Shown here piece after piece: positions 24,229 through 33,107 of a stretch of DNA of 64,000 bases. Positions within the stretch are counted from its first letter, which is position 1. Every line of letters starts with the position of its first letter. The stretch lies in assembly GCA_051209155.1 (NCBI GenBank), contig JBPJGB010000006.1; one strand, written 5' to 3'. The DNA comes from Actomonas sp051209155. GTDB lineage: Bacteria > Verrucomicrobiota > Verrucomicrobiia > Opitutales > Opitutaceae. Below the pieces are notes generated by a model. It had not been told where the DNA came from. It ran no database searches and worked only from the letters and a program-made list of their open reading frames with translations. A program made the translations under genes and the position numbers.

Positions 24229-25614
24229 TCACACCCGATAGCATGCTTCCCAACCGCGGCGCGGCGGCGGGCCGCTCAGCAGGGCGTTGGCGATGGGGTG
24301 GTCGACGAAGCGGCGTTGGGCGCGGTCGAACTTCAGCGTGCCGCCGAGGCGTTGGGCGATGCAGCCAAGGATGAAGACCTGCGACAGCGGGCCCGAGATG
24401 TGGAACGGCGAGCGCGTCTCCTCTTGGCCCATACACGCCAGCGCGAAGTTGGCGAAGTGGTCGCTGTTCTTCTGCGAGAACTTGGGCAGGCTGGGTCCGA
24501 GCTCGCGCATTTTTTCGGCGGGGATGATGCGCAGCGTCGCGCTGTGGGTGCCGCCGCGGAAGACGGTGCCGTTGGCCGAGTAGAGGTATTTGCCGTTGCG
24601 CGCACGCTCGGCACCCACGGTTTCCTCGGGCGGCAGGTCGGGCAGGTTCTCCACTCCGTCATACCAGAACACGTCGCAGGCCGGGTGCGCCGCGCGCGCC
24701 GGAAAACCAAAGCGAATCGTGGTCGCCTGCGGGAAGATGAAGTCGTTGGGACCGTCGCGTTTCACCGCCTCGATGGTCTCGGGCAGGCCGAGATCGAGGA
24801 AGCGGTGCGCCGTGTCCAGAATGTGGGGTGCCCAATCGCCGAAGGCGCCGTCACCGTATTCGAACCAACTGCGCCAGTTGCCGGGATGCAGGCGTTCGCT
24901 GAAGGCCTGCACCGGGCGGCCGACATGCCAGAGGTCCCAATCGAGGCCGGCGGGGATCGGTTGATGGTCGTAGCCGTCGACCGTCCAACCGTGCCAACGG
25001 CGCGGCGAGTTCATGAAGGCGTCGATGCGGGTGATGTCCTTGATGACGCCGGCCTCGGACCAGGCCTTGAACTGAAAATAGTTGGGGCCGGAGTGCCCTT
25101 GGTTGCCCATCTGCGTGACCACGCCGGTGCGTTCGGCTTGCTCAATGAGCAGATCAACTTCGGCAAAAGTCTGGGCGAGGGGCTTCTCCACGTAGACGTG
25201 TTTGCCGGCGGCCATCGCCGCCATGGCGACGGGGAAGTGGGAGAAGTCGGGCGTGGCGATGACGACGCCGTCGATGTTGCCGGCTTGCTCGGCGAGCATC
25301 TCGCGGAAATCGGCGTAATACGGGATGTCGCCAAGGATCTGCTTGGGCTCAATGCAGTGTGGTCCGTCGAGGTGGACGTCGCAGGCGGTGGTGAAGGTGA
25401 CGAGGCCGGTGTCATTGAAGGCCTCGATGACCTGTTGGCCGCGATTGCCGATGCCGACGATGGCGAGCCGCACGCGATCGGCGGAGTTGGTGGAGGCCGC
25501 GCTGGCGCTTGCGTTGGTGGCGGGTGAGCCGGTCCGGGTTTGGCAACCGGCCCACAACAAGGAGGAGGCAAGGGCGCCGGAGCGCAGGAAATCGCGACGA
25601 CTGGGGTGGGGCAT
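24229..25614 (-). CDS. Gfo/Idh/MocA family oxidoreductase, Tat-exported lipoprotein
   Basis: 461 aa. The N terminus has a twin-arginine motif (SRRDFLRSG) and a lipobox-like LLWAGC, so it is probably exported folded and lipidated. The Rossmann fold begins RLAIVGIGNRGQQVIEAF; the family motif KHVYVEKPLAQ contains the conserved Glu-Lys-Pro, and WDLWHVGRP and HILDTAHRFLDLGLP fit secreted Planctomycetota/Verrucomicrobiota members. These bind NAD(P) tightly and act on sugars released from glycans. The last ~34 codons are the source sequence for the orphan copies at 22485 and 18299. Confidence 0.9.
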   Translation of the reverse strand: MPHPSRRDFLRSGALASSLLWAGCQTRTGSPATNASASAASTNSADRVRLAIVGIGNRGQQVIEAFNDTGLVTFTTACDVHLDGPHCIEPKQILGDIPYYADFREMLAEQAGNIDGVVIATPDFSHFPVAMAAMAAGKHVYVEKPLAQTFAEVDLLIEQAERTGVVTQMGNQGHSGPNYFQFKAWSEAGVIKDITRIDAFMNSPRRWHGWTVDGYDHQPIPAGLDWDLWHVGRPVQAFSERLHPGNWRSWFEYGDGAFGDWAPHILDTAHRFLDLGLPETIEAVKRDGPNDFIFPQATTIRFGFPARAAHPACDVFWYDGVENLPDLPPEETVGAERARNGKYLYSANGTVFRGGTHSATLRIIPAEKMRELGPSLPKFSQKNSDHFANFALACMGQEETRSPFHISGPLSQVFILGCIAQRLGGTLKFDRAQRRFVDHPIANALLSGPPPRRGWEACYRV

Positions 25615-25727
25615 GGGCGGAAGCTAGGCGCTTCGCCCGCCGTGGCCAAGTCGATGTGACGAAAAGCTGACGCACCGGGGTGGTGGGCGATGTGCCGCGG
25701 CGGAGAGGCAACGCAGCGCCCGCTATC

Positions 25728-25817
25728 GGCGGACGGCCAAAACGACGTCCGGAGGCCGACGTCCGCCGTCGAGCGGCAGCAGGGTGGACGCGGTCGTCCC
25801 CGACCGCGTGCGTCCAC
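25728..25817. repeat. Two adjacent intergenic inverted repeats
   Basis: GGCGGAC (25728-25734) pairs with GTCCGCC (25761-25767). Next, GTGGACG plus CGGTCG (25784-25796) pairs with CGACCG (25801-25806) and CGTCCAC (25811-25817), with a 4-nt bulge. Both lie in the 237-bp gap between the NUDIX and oxidoreductase genes. They look like members of genome-wide palindromic families. Confidence 0.65.
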
Positions 25818-25851
25818 TGTCTCGCGCTTCGGCCAATGGTTTTACCCCGTC

Positions 25852-26391
25852 CTAGACCAAATGTGGCCGCGCCAGCAGGTAGGCGGCGATGTGGTTGCCC
25901 TGGTTGAACTCGCCGTGGGCGATGGCCTCGTCGACCTCGGCGACGGTCAGGGTGTGGATTTCGATCTGCTCGCTTTCGTCGAGCTTTTGCTCGCCGATCC
26001 GGGTCACGCCGCGCGCGAGGAAGGCATGGAACTGGTTGTTCTGGCGGGCCGGGTTGGGGAAGAAGGTTTTGAGGTGCCGCCAGTCCGTCCCGCGAGCGCC
26101 GCACTCTTCGAGCAGCTCGCGCCGCGCGCCTGCTTCGGGCGTTTCACCGGCGTCGAGCAGGCCGCCCGGTAGTTCGAGCGAGAAGGTGCTGCCGCCGTGG
26201 CGCCATTGGCGCACGAGCAGCAGGCGGCCGTCCTCCAGCACCGGCAGCACGTGCACGAAGTCGGGTTTCTCCAACACGTAGAAGGGGTCGATGATCAACC
26301 CGTCGTGGCGCCGGCAGGTGTCGGCGCGGAGGTGGATCCAGCGGTCGCGATGGATGATGCGGGAGGCGGTGGTTGCCCAGGGATGCAGCAT
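25852..26391 (-). CDS. NUDIX hydrolase
   Basis: 179 aa. The Nudix box is complete: GGLLDAGETPEAGARRELLE with the following Glu-Cys-Gly matches GX5EX7REUXEEXGU. The N-terminal part (HDGLIIDPFYVLEKPDFV) and size resemble ADP-ribose or GDP-mannose pyrophosphatases of the NudK/NudF type. It hydrolyses a nucleoside diphosphate linked to another moiety; the substrate cannot be told from sequence. An ATG at 26391 is used. It lies downstream of the esterase gene on the same strand, 86 bp away. Confidence 0.9.
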   Translation of the reverse strand: MLHPWATTASRIIHRDRWIHLRADTCRRHDGLIIDPFYVLEKPDFVHVLPVLEDGRLLLVRQWRHGGSTFSLELPGGLLDAGETPEAGARRELLEECGARGTDWRHLKTFFPNPARQNNQFHAFLARGVTRIGEQKLDESEQIEIHTLTVAEVDEAIAHGEFNQGNHIAAYLLARPHLV

Positions 26392-26477
26392 GCGCCGGAG
26401 CCCAACCGATGCTCGCCGACCCGTCGAGCCCGCGCTCGACCGGGTTGGCGGAGGCTCCGGCCACTTGCCAACGGATC

Positions 26478-28715
26478 CTAGCGCCAGGCGCCGGCTTCGT
26501 TCTCAAGCACCACGTCGGAGACGACCGTGCTGTCGTAGGTGAGCGGCTGGTGGGAGCAGAAACCGATGCCGACGTAGAACGGGCCGTCGAAGGCGAGTTC
26601 GAAGGGTTCGCCGAGCTGGTGCATCGGCTCGCCGTCGAAGCTGGCCCACAGGGTGAACTGCGTGCCCGCTTTTTGGATACCGAGGCGCAGGCGGGAGTAG
26701 TCGGTCTCGATGTGCTCGGCCTCGGCCATGTTGGCGCCCTTTTCGGCGCGGTAGGCGAGGTGGACGAGGCCGCCGCCATGGAGGGCGCTCATGATCTGTT
26801 TGCTGTCGTCGTCGAGATCCTGGCGGATGACGAGCACGGCCTTGCGGTCGAAGTAGCCTTCGCCTTTGGGGAAACGCACGTCGGCGGCGAGGGTCACGTC
26901 GCCGTCCATTTGTTTCCACAGGTAGCGGAACTCGTCGCGGAAATACCAGATGTTGGAGCTGGCCGAAGTGATCGAGTAGCTGTCGAGGGCGTCGTCGTAG
27001 CTGGCGCGGCCGGGCAGGAAGGGGCCGCCAATATCGGCCTGACCCTCGAAGACGCCGAGCGGTTGATCGAGCACGACGCTGGGGCGGGTGAAGCCCTCGG
27101 GTGGCGGCACCTGTTGATGGATGGCGGAGCCGGCGAGGGTCCAGTCGGGCACGAAGATCACCGACGGATCCGTCTGGAACTCGTAGCGCGCGCGATGATC
27201 GTCGAAAGTGACGCTGAGCTCGGGCGCGAGGTGCATGACGGGGTGGTCGTTGGCCGCGGTGTAGGCGGGCCAGGCGGGCAGGCCGTCGCCGTTGGGGTCG
27301 CCGTGTTTGGCGAAGTTGGCCCAGTAGGTGGACATCTGGTCGGCGAGAGCGCGGTCGACCTCGGTCCAGGGGGCGTTCTTCGAGTCGAGCACGTTGAAGA
27401 CGTATTCGATGTCCCAGGAGTGGGCGGCGCTGGGCTGCTGGCCGGGACGGGAAAGATCGGGATTCAAGGGCACGAGACGATCGAAGCGGTAGCGGTAGAC
27501 CGGTTGCTCCGTGGTGCGGCCGTGTTCCTCCAACCACTTCCAGGTGCTGGTGGCGATGAAGCGGTCGCCCCCGTAGTCGGCGGCGGCGCGGGCGGCCTCG
27601 GCGTCATTGGATGCTGAATACGCGGCGAGGAAGCGCTCGGCGAAGATGCCGAAGCGTTCGGCGGCGGCGAGGTGGAGGTTGGCGAGGGTGGGTTCGGCGC
27701 GGCCCAGCAGGGTCCACGGGCCGCCTTCGTCGAGGTTCCAGCCGGCGAGCAAGGGCACGGGGGCCTGTTCGCCGCGGGCAAAGACGACCGCGGGTTGGGC
27801 GGTGAAAAACAGGCCGTCGAGGTTGGGACGGAAGCGGCCATGCTCCATGGCCTTGTCGAGGAGCTCGTCGGCGGGCATCGCGCGCAGGGCCGCGAGGTCG
27901 GCGGCGCCGATGGCGGTGGCAAAGTCGGCGCCGGCGGCGGCGGAATCGGTCAGCGAAGGCAGGGCGCCGCCGAGCGCGCTGCCACTTTGACCGATGGCCC
28001 GGTGGAAGAGGCCGCGGGCCTCGGGCGAGGCCATGAGGGCGCTCACCGCCATGGAGCCGGCGGATTCGCCGAAGATCGTGACCTTCGCGGGATCACCGCC
28101 GAAGCCAGCGATGTTGGCCTGCACCCATTTGAGCGCGGCGACCATGTCGAGCAGACCGTAGTTGCCGGCGGCGCCGGCCGGGGACTCGGCGGCGAGCTCA
28201 GGGTGAGCCATAAAACCGAAGACGCCCATGCGGTAGTTGAGCGAAACAACGATCACGCCCTCCTGCGCGAGTTGGCTGCCCTCCTGGCGCGGCTCACTGC
28301 TGCCACCGGCGATGAAGCCGCCGCCGTGAATCCAGAACATGACGGGAAGCGGTTTGTCGCCCGCGTCGGTCGGCACCCAGACGTTGAGGTAGAGGCAGTC
28401 CTCGCTGGGGCCTTCGTCGAAGAAGAACATATCGGGCCAGATCTGCTTCTGCATGGCGCGCGGCGCGAAGTCATGGGCGGGGCGAACGCCCTCCCACGAG
28501 GCCGGCGGCTGCGGGGGTTGCCAGCGCAGGTCGCCCACGGGCGGGGCGGCGTAGGGGATGCCTTTGAAGAGCTGCACCTTGCCGTCGGCGCTGAGCAGGC
28601 CCTCGACGGTGCCTTGGGCGGTCGGACGTTGGACGGGTTGCAGGTCTTGGGCGAAAAGCGGCGCCGCCAAGGTGGCGAGCGCCAGCAACAGGCGGGGGAT
28701 GGGCGGGATCGTCAT
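26478..28715 (-). CDS. Secreted type-B carboxylesterase with C-terminal jelly-roll domain
   Basis: 745 aa from the ATG at 28715, with a signal peptide ending LFAQD. Residues ~25-530 are a carboxylesterase/lipase domain: GIPYAAPPVGDLRW, SEDCLYLNVWVP, FWIHGGGFIAG oxyanion loop, and nucleophile Ser218 in FGESAGSMAV. Residues ~545-745 form an extra beta-rich domain (NIWYFRDEFRYLWKQMDGDV, FYVGIGFCSH) resembling DUF1349 / concanavalin-like modules. The esterase domain alone is the usual length of the family, so the C-terminal part is a fusion, perhaps for binding polysaccharide. It is divergent from the sulfatase-like gene. Confidence 0.9.
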   Translation of the reverse strand: MTIPPIPRLLLALATLAAPLFAQDLQPVQRPTAQGTVEGLLSADGKVQLFKGIPYAAPPVGDLRWQPPQPPASWEGVRPAHDFAPRAMQKQIWPDMFFFDEGPSEDCLYLNVWVPTDAGDKPLPVMFWIHGGGFIAGGSSEPRQEGSQLAQEGVIVVSLNYRMGVFGFMAHPELAAESPAGAAGNYGLLDMVAALKWVQANIAGFGGDPAKVTIFGESAGSMAVSALMASPEARGLFHRAIGQSGSALGGALPSLTDSAAAGADFATAIGAADLAALRAMPADELLDKAMEHGRFRPNLDGLFFTAQPAVVFARGEQAPVPLLAGWNLDEGGPWTLLGRAEPTLANLHLAAAERFGIFAERFLAAYSASNDAEAARAAADYGGDRFIATSTWKWLEEHGRTTEQPVYRYRFDRLVPLNPDLSRPGQQPSAAHSWDIEYVFNVLDSKNAPWTEVDRALADQMSTYWANFAKHGDPNGDGLPAWPAYTAANDHPVMHLAPELSVTFDDHRARYEFQTDPSVIFVPDWTLAGSAIHQQVPPPEGFTRPSVVLDQPLGVFEGQADIGGPFLPGRASYDDALDSYSITSASSNIWYFRDEFRYLWKQMDGDVTLAADVRFPKGEGYFDRKAVLVIRQDLDDDSKQIMSALHGGGLVHLAYRAEKGANMAEAEHIETDYSRLRLGIQKAGTQFTLWASFDGEPMHQLGEPFELAFDGPFYVGIGFCSHQPLTYDSTVVSDVVLENEAGAWR

Positions 28716-28835
28716 GGGGACCGGGACGTTGCGGGAAACGCGCCTCTGCGGCAATCGAGGTCTTGGGCAACGTTAGGCAACGATCACTCCAGGCTTGGCG
28801 CGGCGCTGTCGGTCACCCCATACCATCCGCGACCG

Positions 28836-30686
28836 ATGAGCGACGAAGCGCGACAAGAGAAACGAAACCGCGGAATCGATTGGACGCCGTGGTGGGTGTG
28901 TTTGGCGCTGAGCCTGACGGCCTTGGTTCTGATTCCAACCGAAGTGTTTCTGGGGAACCGTTCCGATCTGCTCCTCTATCTTGGCGAAGCCCTCCTGTGG
29001 CCGCTGGGGCCGGCGGTCGGGGTGAGCCTGCTGGGCGCGGCGCTGCTGTGGTGCCTGCGCGGACCTTGGCGCGAGCGCGCGGTGGCGCTGGTGCTGGTGG
29101 GCACCTTACTGCTGTGGGTGCACGCCCACCTGCTGGTTTGGCGACACGAAGTGATGGACGGGAGCGAGATTGATTGGGCGGCCTACCGCGGGCGTGACCT
29201 CATCGACGCGGCCCTGTGGTTGGTCGGGCTGGGCCTGGCCTGGTGGCAGGCGCCGCGGCTGCATCGTCACGCGGGCACGGCGGCGGCGGCGCTGGTGGCG
29301 ATGCAGGGAATGTCGCTGCTCGTCGCGGCCAACCAAGCGCGCGGCACGGAGTTGGATTTCTTCAAGGGTTACTACGTCGAGAAGGAGGACCGCTTTCAGT
29401 TTTCGCCCGAGCGCAACGTGGTGGTGTTGCTCGTCGACGAATACCAGACCGACATCTTCGCCGAGGCGGTTGCGCCGAAGCCGGAGTATGCCGAAGCCTT
29501 CGACGGGTTCCGCTACTACCCGAACACCCTGGCCGGGTTCAACTTCACCGAATTTGCGGTGCCGGCGATCCTGACCGGGCGCATCTACGACAACCAGCAG
29601 ACGCGGGCCGCCTTCCTGCGCGAGGCTTACCTGGAGGAGTCGTTGCCGGTGCTCATGCAGCAGGCGGGCTACCGGGCCGAGGTGTATCCATGGCGCGGAT
29701 TCGCCAACGAGGCCGTCTACTATCGCGAGGAGGTGGCGAGCAACTTCAAGCAACGTCCGGTGCCGCGCCTGGTGAAGCTGCAGGAACTCGCGCGGGTGCT
29801 GGATCTCGCGTGGTTTCGCTGCCTGCCGCACTTTGCCAAACGCTGGGCGCACGACGGCTCGGAGGGTCGCCTGAGCCGGGCGGTGCGCAGCGACGACCAG
29901 ACCGATGAGAACAGCGCCTCCGCCGAGCTTGGCGCCAATGACACGATCGACTGGCACCTCATCGAGTTCACCCGCAATCCCGGCAGCGAGCGGCACTTCA
30001 TGCGGCAGGACGCGCCGCAGCCGACCTTCAAGTTCTTTCACCTCACCGGCATCCACGTGCCGGTGAAATTCGACCGCAACCTGGTGCGCGGCCAGTATCC
30101 CTACACCCGCGAGGCGTTCAGCGGACACGCCGAAGCCTACGCGAAGATGATGTTGTCCTTCATCAAGGTGCTGAAGTCGCGCGACCTCTACGACCAGACC
30201 ATGATCGTGATCGTCGGCGATCATGGCAGCGGGCGGAAGCCGGAGCTGTTTCTCAATCCCGGCTCGGGCGAAGCGAGCCGGCAGCTCGATGCCGTGTCGT
30301 CGCGCGGCAGCTTCCAACGCGACAAGGCGCGCGGGGCACCGTTGCTGTTGATCAAACCCTTCGGGGCGCACGGACCCTTGCAACGCGTTGACACCCCGGC
30401 GTCGGCGATTGATGTGCCGGCCACCGTGCTGGCCGCGGTGGGCGCGGAGCCCTCCCGGCGGCCGGCGATGAACGCGCATCCAGAGTTCACCGGCGTGCCC
30501 CTGCTGGAGGCCGAAACGGAGCCAGCCGTCGACCCTTCCCGTCCTCGCTACTACGGTGCCATGCGTTGGTCCAAGGAGCAGAGCGACTATGTCAGCCCAA
30601 TCTCGCTCTGGCGGGTTGCAGGCGACGTCTGGGACGATCGCGATTGGTCGTTCGTGGAGAAGCTCGCCCCGCCAGCGAAGAAGTGA
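28836..30686 (+). CDS. Membrane-bound sulfatase/phosphatase superfamily protein
   Basis: 616 aa from the ATG at 28836. Four transmembrane helices occupy about residues 20-165, followed by an extracytoplasmic alkaline-phosphatase-superfamily domain: NVVVLLVDEYQTDIF (first metal Asp), NFTEFAVPAILTGRIY (nucleophile region) and VIVGDHGSGRKPELF (second metal site). The layout resembles LTA-synthase/EptA-like transferases and YejM-type proteins. No clear sulfatase C-x-P-x-R motif is present. It may transfer a phospho-group to an envelope glycan or lipid; the substrate is unknown. Confidence 0.75.
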   Translation: MSDEARQEKRNRGIDWTPWWVCLALSLTALVLIPTEVFLGNRSDLLLYLGEALLWPLGPAVGVSLLGAALLWCLRGPWRERAVALVLVGTLLLWVHAHLLVWRHEVMDGSEIDWAAYRGRDLIDAALWLVGLGLAWWQAPRLHRHAGTAAAALVAMQGMSLLVAANQARGTELDFFKGYYVEKEDRFQFSPERNVVVLLVDEYQTDIFAEAVAPKPEYAEAFDGFRYYPNTLAGFNFTEFAVPAILTGRIYDNQQTRAAFLREAYLEESLPVLMQQAGYRAEVYPWRGFANEAVYYREEVASNFKQRPVPRLVKLQELARVLDLAWFRCLPHFAKRWAHDGSEGRLSRAVRSDDQTDENSASAELGANDTIDWHLIEFTRNPGSERHFMRQDAPQPTFKFFHLTGIHVPVKFDRNLVRGQYPYTREAFSGHAEAYAKMMLSFIKVLKSRDLYDQTMIVIVGDHGSGRKPELFLNPGSGEASRQLDAVSSRGSFQRDKARGAPLLLIKPFGAHGPLQRVDTPASAIDVPATVLAAVGAEPSRRPAMNAHPEFTGVPLLEAETEPAVDPSRPRYYGAMRWSKEQSDYVSPISLWRVAGDVWDDRDWSFVEKLAPPAKK

Positions 30687-30732
30687 TGATCACGCGGAAC
30701 ACCGTGATGTATATTCCGTGGAATCGCCCCTT

Positions 30733-31128
30733 ATGAAGGTCCTGGGCATGGGCTTGTTGGCCCTCCTCTTTGCATGGGTGCGGGCAGAAGAGCCTGAGCG
30801 ACCTGAGGTTCCGTCGGGTCTCCTCACGCTTGCGGAAATCCGAGCGCTGCCCCCAAACACAACAATCAAGGATATCGAATCCAGGGTGGGTTACGTTGCG
30901 CGCTCAGCGATCGCTCTCCCCATGATCGCGTTCGATGTCGAGGTGGAGACCGCAGAGCAATGTGTGATGTTGTTCGATCCGCGCTCGGGTCGGCTGCTTT
31001 ATGCGTGGCTCGTCCGGGACGGAAATCAGAATCCCAGCGACGTCGTGGTGCTGTGGCCCAAGGAGATGGCCGGAAAAACACAGGCCGAGATGGAGATAGA
31101 ACTGGAGGCGAAACGTGGAGCCAGGTGA
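30733..31128 (+). CDS. Unknown small exported protein
   Basis: 131 aa from the ATG at 30733. A signal peptide (LGMGLLALLFAWVRAEE) precedes a compact domain with LTLAEIRALPPNTTIKDIE and CVMLFDPRSGRLLYAWLVRD. I recognise no family. It follows the sulfatase-like gene by 46 bp and precedes another small unknown. The composition is somewhat more AT-rich than in the surroundings. Confidence 0.6.
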   Translation: MKVLGMGLLALLFAWVRAEEPERPEVPSGLLTLAEIRALPPNTTIKDIESRVGYVARSAIALPMIAFDVEVETAEQCVMLFDPRSGRLLYAWLVRDGNQNPSDVVVLWPKEMAGKTQAEMEIELEAKRGAR

Positions 31129-31190
31129 CGCGTGTCGCCCAACCCAAACAGACCGGAGTGACCTCGCTCGCCAGACCCCCGAAGGCCGAC

Positions 31191-31592
31191 ATGGGCTACC
31201 AGAAGCACCTGCTCCAAACGTTCGTGCTTTTGGCGGTGGGCTTCGCCGCAGTGTTCTTTTACCCGCGCGTGGTGCTGGCGATCCAAGCGGAGGAAGCGGT
31301 GACCCGCGAAGCGCTCGAGCAATCGCCGTATTTGGAGGAGGACTTCACGTGGGTTCGAAGCATTGAGCCGCTGACCAATAACCTTCGTAGCCGAAGGGGT
31401 GTGAATACAGAGATTCCCATGTGGTCGACGGACGAGAACGACGGCTATTTCACTTATCAGGTTCGAGGTCGCTCCGCTCGGCACAAGCAGACTCCAAATT
31501 GGACCGAAACGTATCGCGTCTATTACAACCGGGATGGGCACGACGAGCTACAGGTCTATCACATCGACCGAAACCCGCCTCGCTATCACTGA
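31191..31592 (+). CDS. Unknown small membrane-anchored protein
   Basis: 133 aa from the ATG at 31191. One N-terminal transmembrane or signal helix (LLQTFVLLAVGFAAVFFYP) precedes a soluble domain rich in Tyr, Arg and Asp, with repeated Tyr in YRVYYNRDGHDELQVYHIDR. No family recognised. Sixty-two bp separate it from the previous small gene, so a joint transcript is possible. A palindromic repeat follows. Confidence 0.6.
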   Translation: MGYQKHLLQTFVLLAVGFAAVFFYPRVVLAIQAEEAVTREALEQSPYLEEDFTWVRSIEPLTNNLRSRRGVNTEIPMWSTDENDGYFTYQVRGRSARHKQTPNWTETYRVYYNRDGHDELQVYHIDRNPPRYH

Positions 31593-31629
31593 CGTCGATC
31601 GCGAAGACGCGAATTGATTTCGACGCAAC

Positions 31630-31700
31630 TGTAGCCGGGGTCGCTGACCCCGGGAATTCGGTGGGAGGGTAACGCACCGGGGTCACCGACCCCGGCTACA
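31630..31700. repeat. Palindromic repeat of the CCGGGGTC...GACCCCGG family
   Basis: TGTAGCCGGGGTCGCTGACC and the next four bases (31630-31653) pair with 31677-31700 with one mismatch in 24. Related partial copies lie near 18167, 45102, 49525 and 56737 in this window, always between genes. The 23-nt loop contains GAATTC. It sits between convergent genes and may act as a transcript end. Confidence 0.85.
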
Positions 31701-31705
31701 GGGGA

Positions 31706-33091
31706 TCAGTTTTGCGCCCGTGCGCGGGCGAGCAACAGGGTGCGGTCGGAGCCGGCGACAGGTTCTTCGGCGAGGAGGTCGAAGTGCGGCTCCAGCGCGG
31801 CCTTCATCCCGGCAAGGTGATAGTCCGGAAAGATGTCGGGGCGCGAGGCGAGGAGGTGGCGGACCTGGGAGTCGGTCTTCGGCACGAACTCAATGAGCAG
31901 GTGGCGGCCGAGTTCGGCCAGCGTTTGGGCGATCAGGCGCAGGGGGACGTTGTTGGAGATCGCCAGATGGTGCACCAGCGCGAGCGCCATCACGAGGTCG
32001 ACCGGTCCGCGTTGGGCAAGGGAACGGCGTTCGCGGTTGGCCCAGCCGAGCGCGGGTGAGGGGTTCGTCAGGTCGAGCACGAGCGGCAGCAGGCGCGCCT
32101 CCTTTTTCGCGCGCACGCGGCGGTAGTTTTTCTCCACCGCCGCCGGGTCGATGTCGAAGGCCACGGTTTGAGCGCCGGCCTCGGCGGCGAGGCGGCTGAA
32201 GACGCCTTCGTTGGCGCCGAGGTCCCACACGGTCTGCGGTTGCACGCGGGCGATGAGCGCGGCGACGGCGTCGCGTTTGGCGGTGAAGGCGGTGTCGCTG
32301 TAGTTGGTGTGGTCGTAATAGTCGGCCCACTCCGTGCCGGCCGGTTGCCAGGTGAGTTTGGTGATGGTCGAGCGCAGGCTGTCGAGGATGCCGCGCAGGC
32401 CGAGTTCGCTCACGCGGGGCGGCTTCGTGCCAGCGGATGTATTCATGCCGTGGCGGCGCTGTTGGCGTGCGTGCAGCCGGATGTGGGTGAGCAGGCCGAG
32501 GTTGAAGCGGGTGGACCAGGGCAGGAGTTCGGCGGCGACCTCCAAGGGCACGCCGTCGATGTGGTCCCGACTCAGGCTGCCGAGGGCGATGTGGCGTTTG
32601 GCCATGAGCGCGAGCGGCGCGAGGAAATGTTGGCAGAACTGCCGGTAGGCGACCCACGGCGTGCCCTTGGCGTAGGCATCGAAGGACAGGGTGTCGATGA
32701 GCACGGGGCGGCCATCGACGAACTGGATGTTGTAGGCGGTCGCGTCCTTGAGCGTCATGCCGTGGTCGAGGGCGAGCTCCTGAATGCGCAGGGTGGCGAG
32801 CGCGGCATCCTTGAGCGCGGAGAAGGACCATTCGTAAGGGTAGGAAACGAAGGGCACGCGTGCCGGGGCGATCACGGTGGTGAACCCGTCGGGCAGGTCG
32901 GCGGGCGCCGGGACCTCGCGGTGGGCAATCAGGAGACCGGCTTCATGGAGCGCGGCCTGCAGGCCGGATTCGGTGAGTTGGCGCAGGGTCGGCAGGTAGT
33001 CGGCGTGCACCGCGCGAAGCAGCTCGCCATCCCGCGTGAAGACGAAGCCGCTGGGGTCGCGGAAGGAGGAGGGTTCGCGCGTGAACGCCAT
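31706..33091 (-). CDS. SAM-dependent methyltransferase, NoeA-like
   Basis: 461 aa from the ATG at 33091. Residues ~1-215 form a domain with RDPSGFVFTRDGELLRAV and LKDATAYNIQFVDGRPVLID, and the C-terminal half is a class I methyltransferase: TVWDLGANEGVFSRLAAEAG (SAM loop), VAFDIDPAAVEKNY and VDLVMALALVHHLA. This two-part layout recalls nodulation protein NoeA and similar proteins of unknown substrate. The small membrane-protein gene lies 16 bp upstream on the same strand, suggesting an operon. Confidence 0.8.
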   Translation of the reverse strand: MAFTREPSSFRDPSGFVFTRDGELLRAVHADYLPTLRQLTESGLQAALHEAGLLIAHREVPAPADLPDGFTTVIAPARVPFVSYPYEWSFSALKDAALATLRIQELALDHGMTLKDATAYNIQFVDGRPVLIDTLSFDAYAKGTPWVAYRQFCQHFLAPLALMAKRHIALGSLSRDHIDGVPLEVAAELLPWSTRFNLGLLTHIRLHARQQRRHGMNTSAGTKPPRVSELGLRGILDSLRSTITKLTWQPAGTEWADYYDHTNYSDTAFTAKRDAVAALIARVQPQTVWDLGANEGVFSRLAAEAGAQTVAFDIDPAAVEKNYRRVRAKKEARLLPLVLDLTNPSPALGWANRERRSLAQRGPVDLVMALALVHHLAISNNVPLRLIAQTLAELGRHLLIEFVPKTDSQVRHLLASRPDIFPDYHLAGMKAALEPHFDLLAEEPVAGSDRTLLLARARAQN

Positions 33092-33107
33092 CGGTGCGGC
33101 GCGGGCC

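Noticed and set aside
27672..28835. Long plus-strand open frame opposite the carboxylesterase gene
   Set aside because: It is low-complexity (Gly, Ala, Arg, Val) and mirrors the high third-position GC of the real gene; only the part from 28836 is a true protein.
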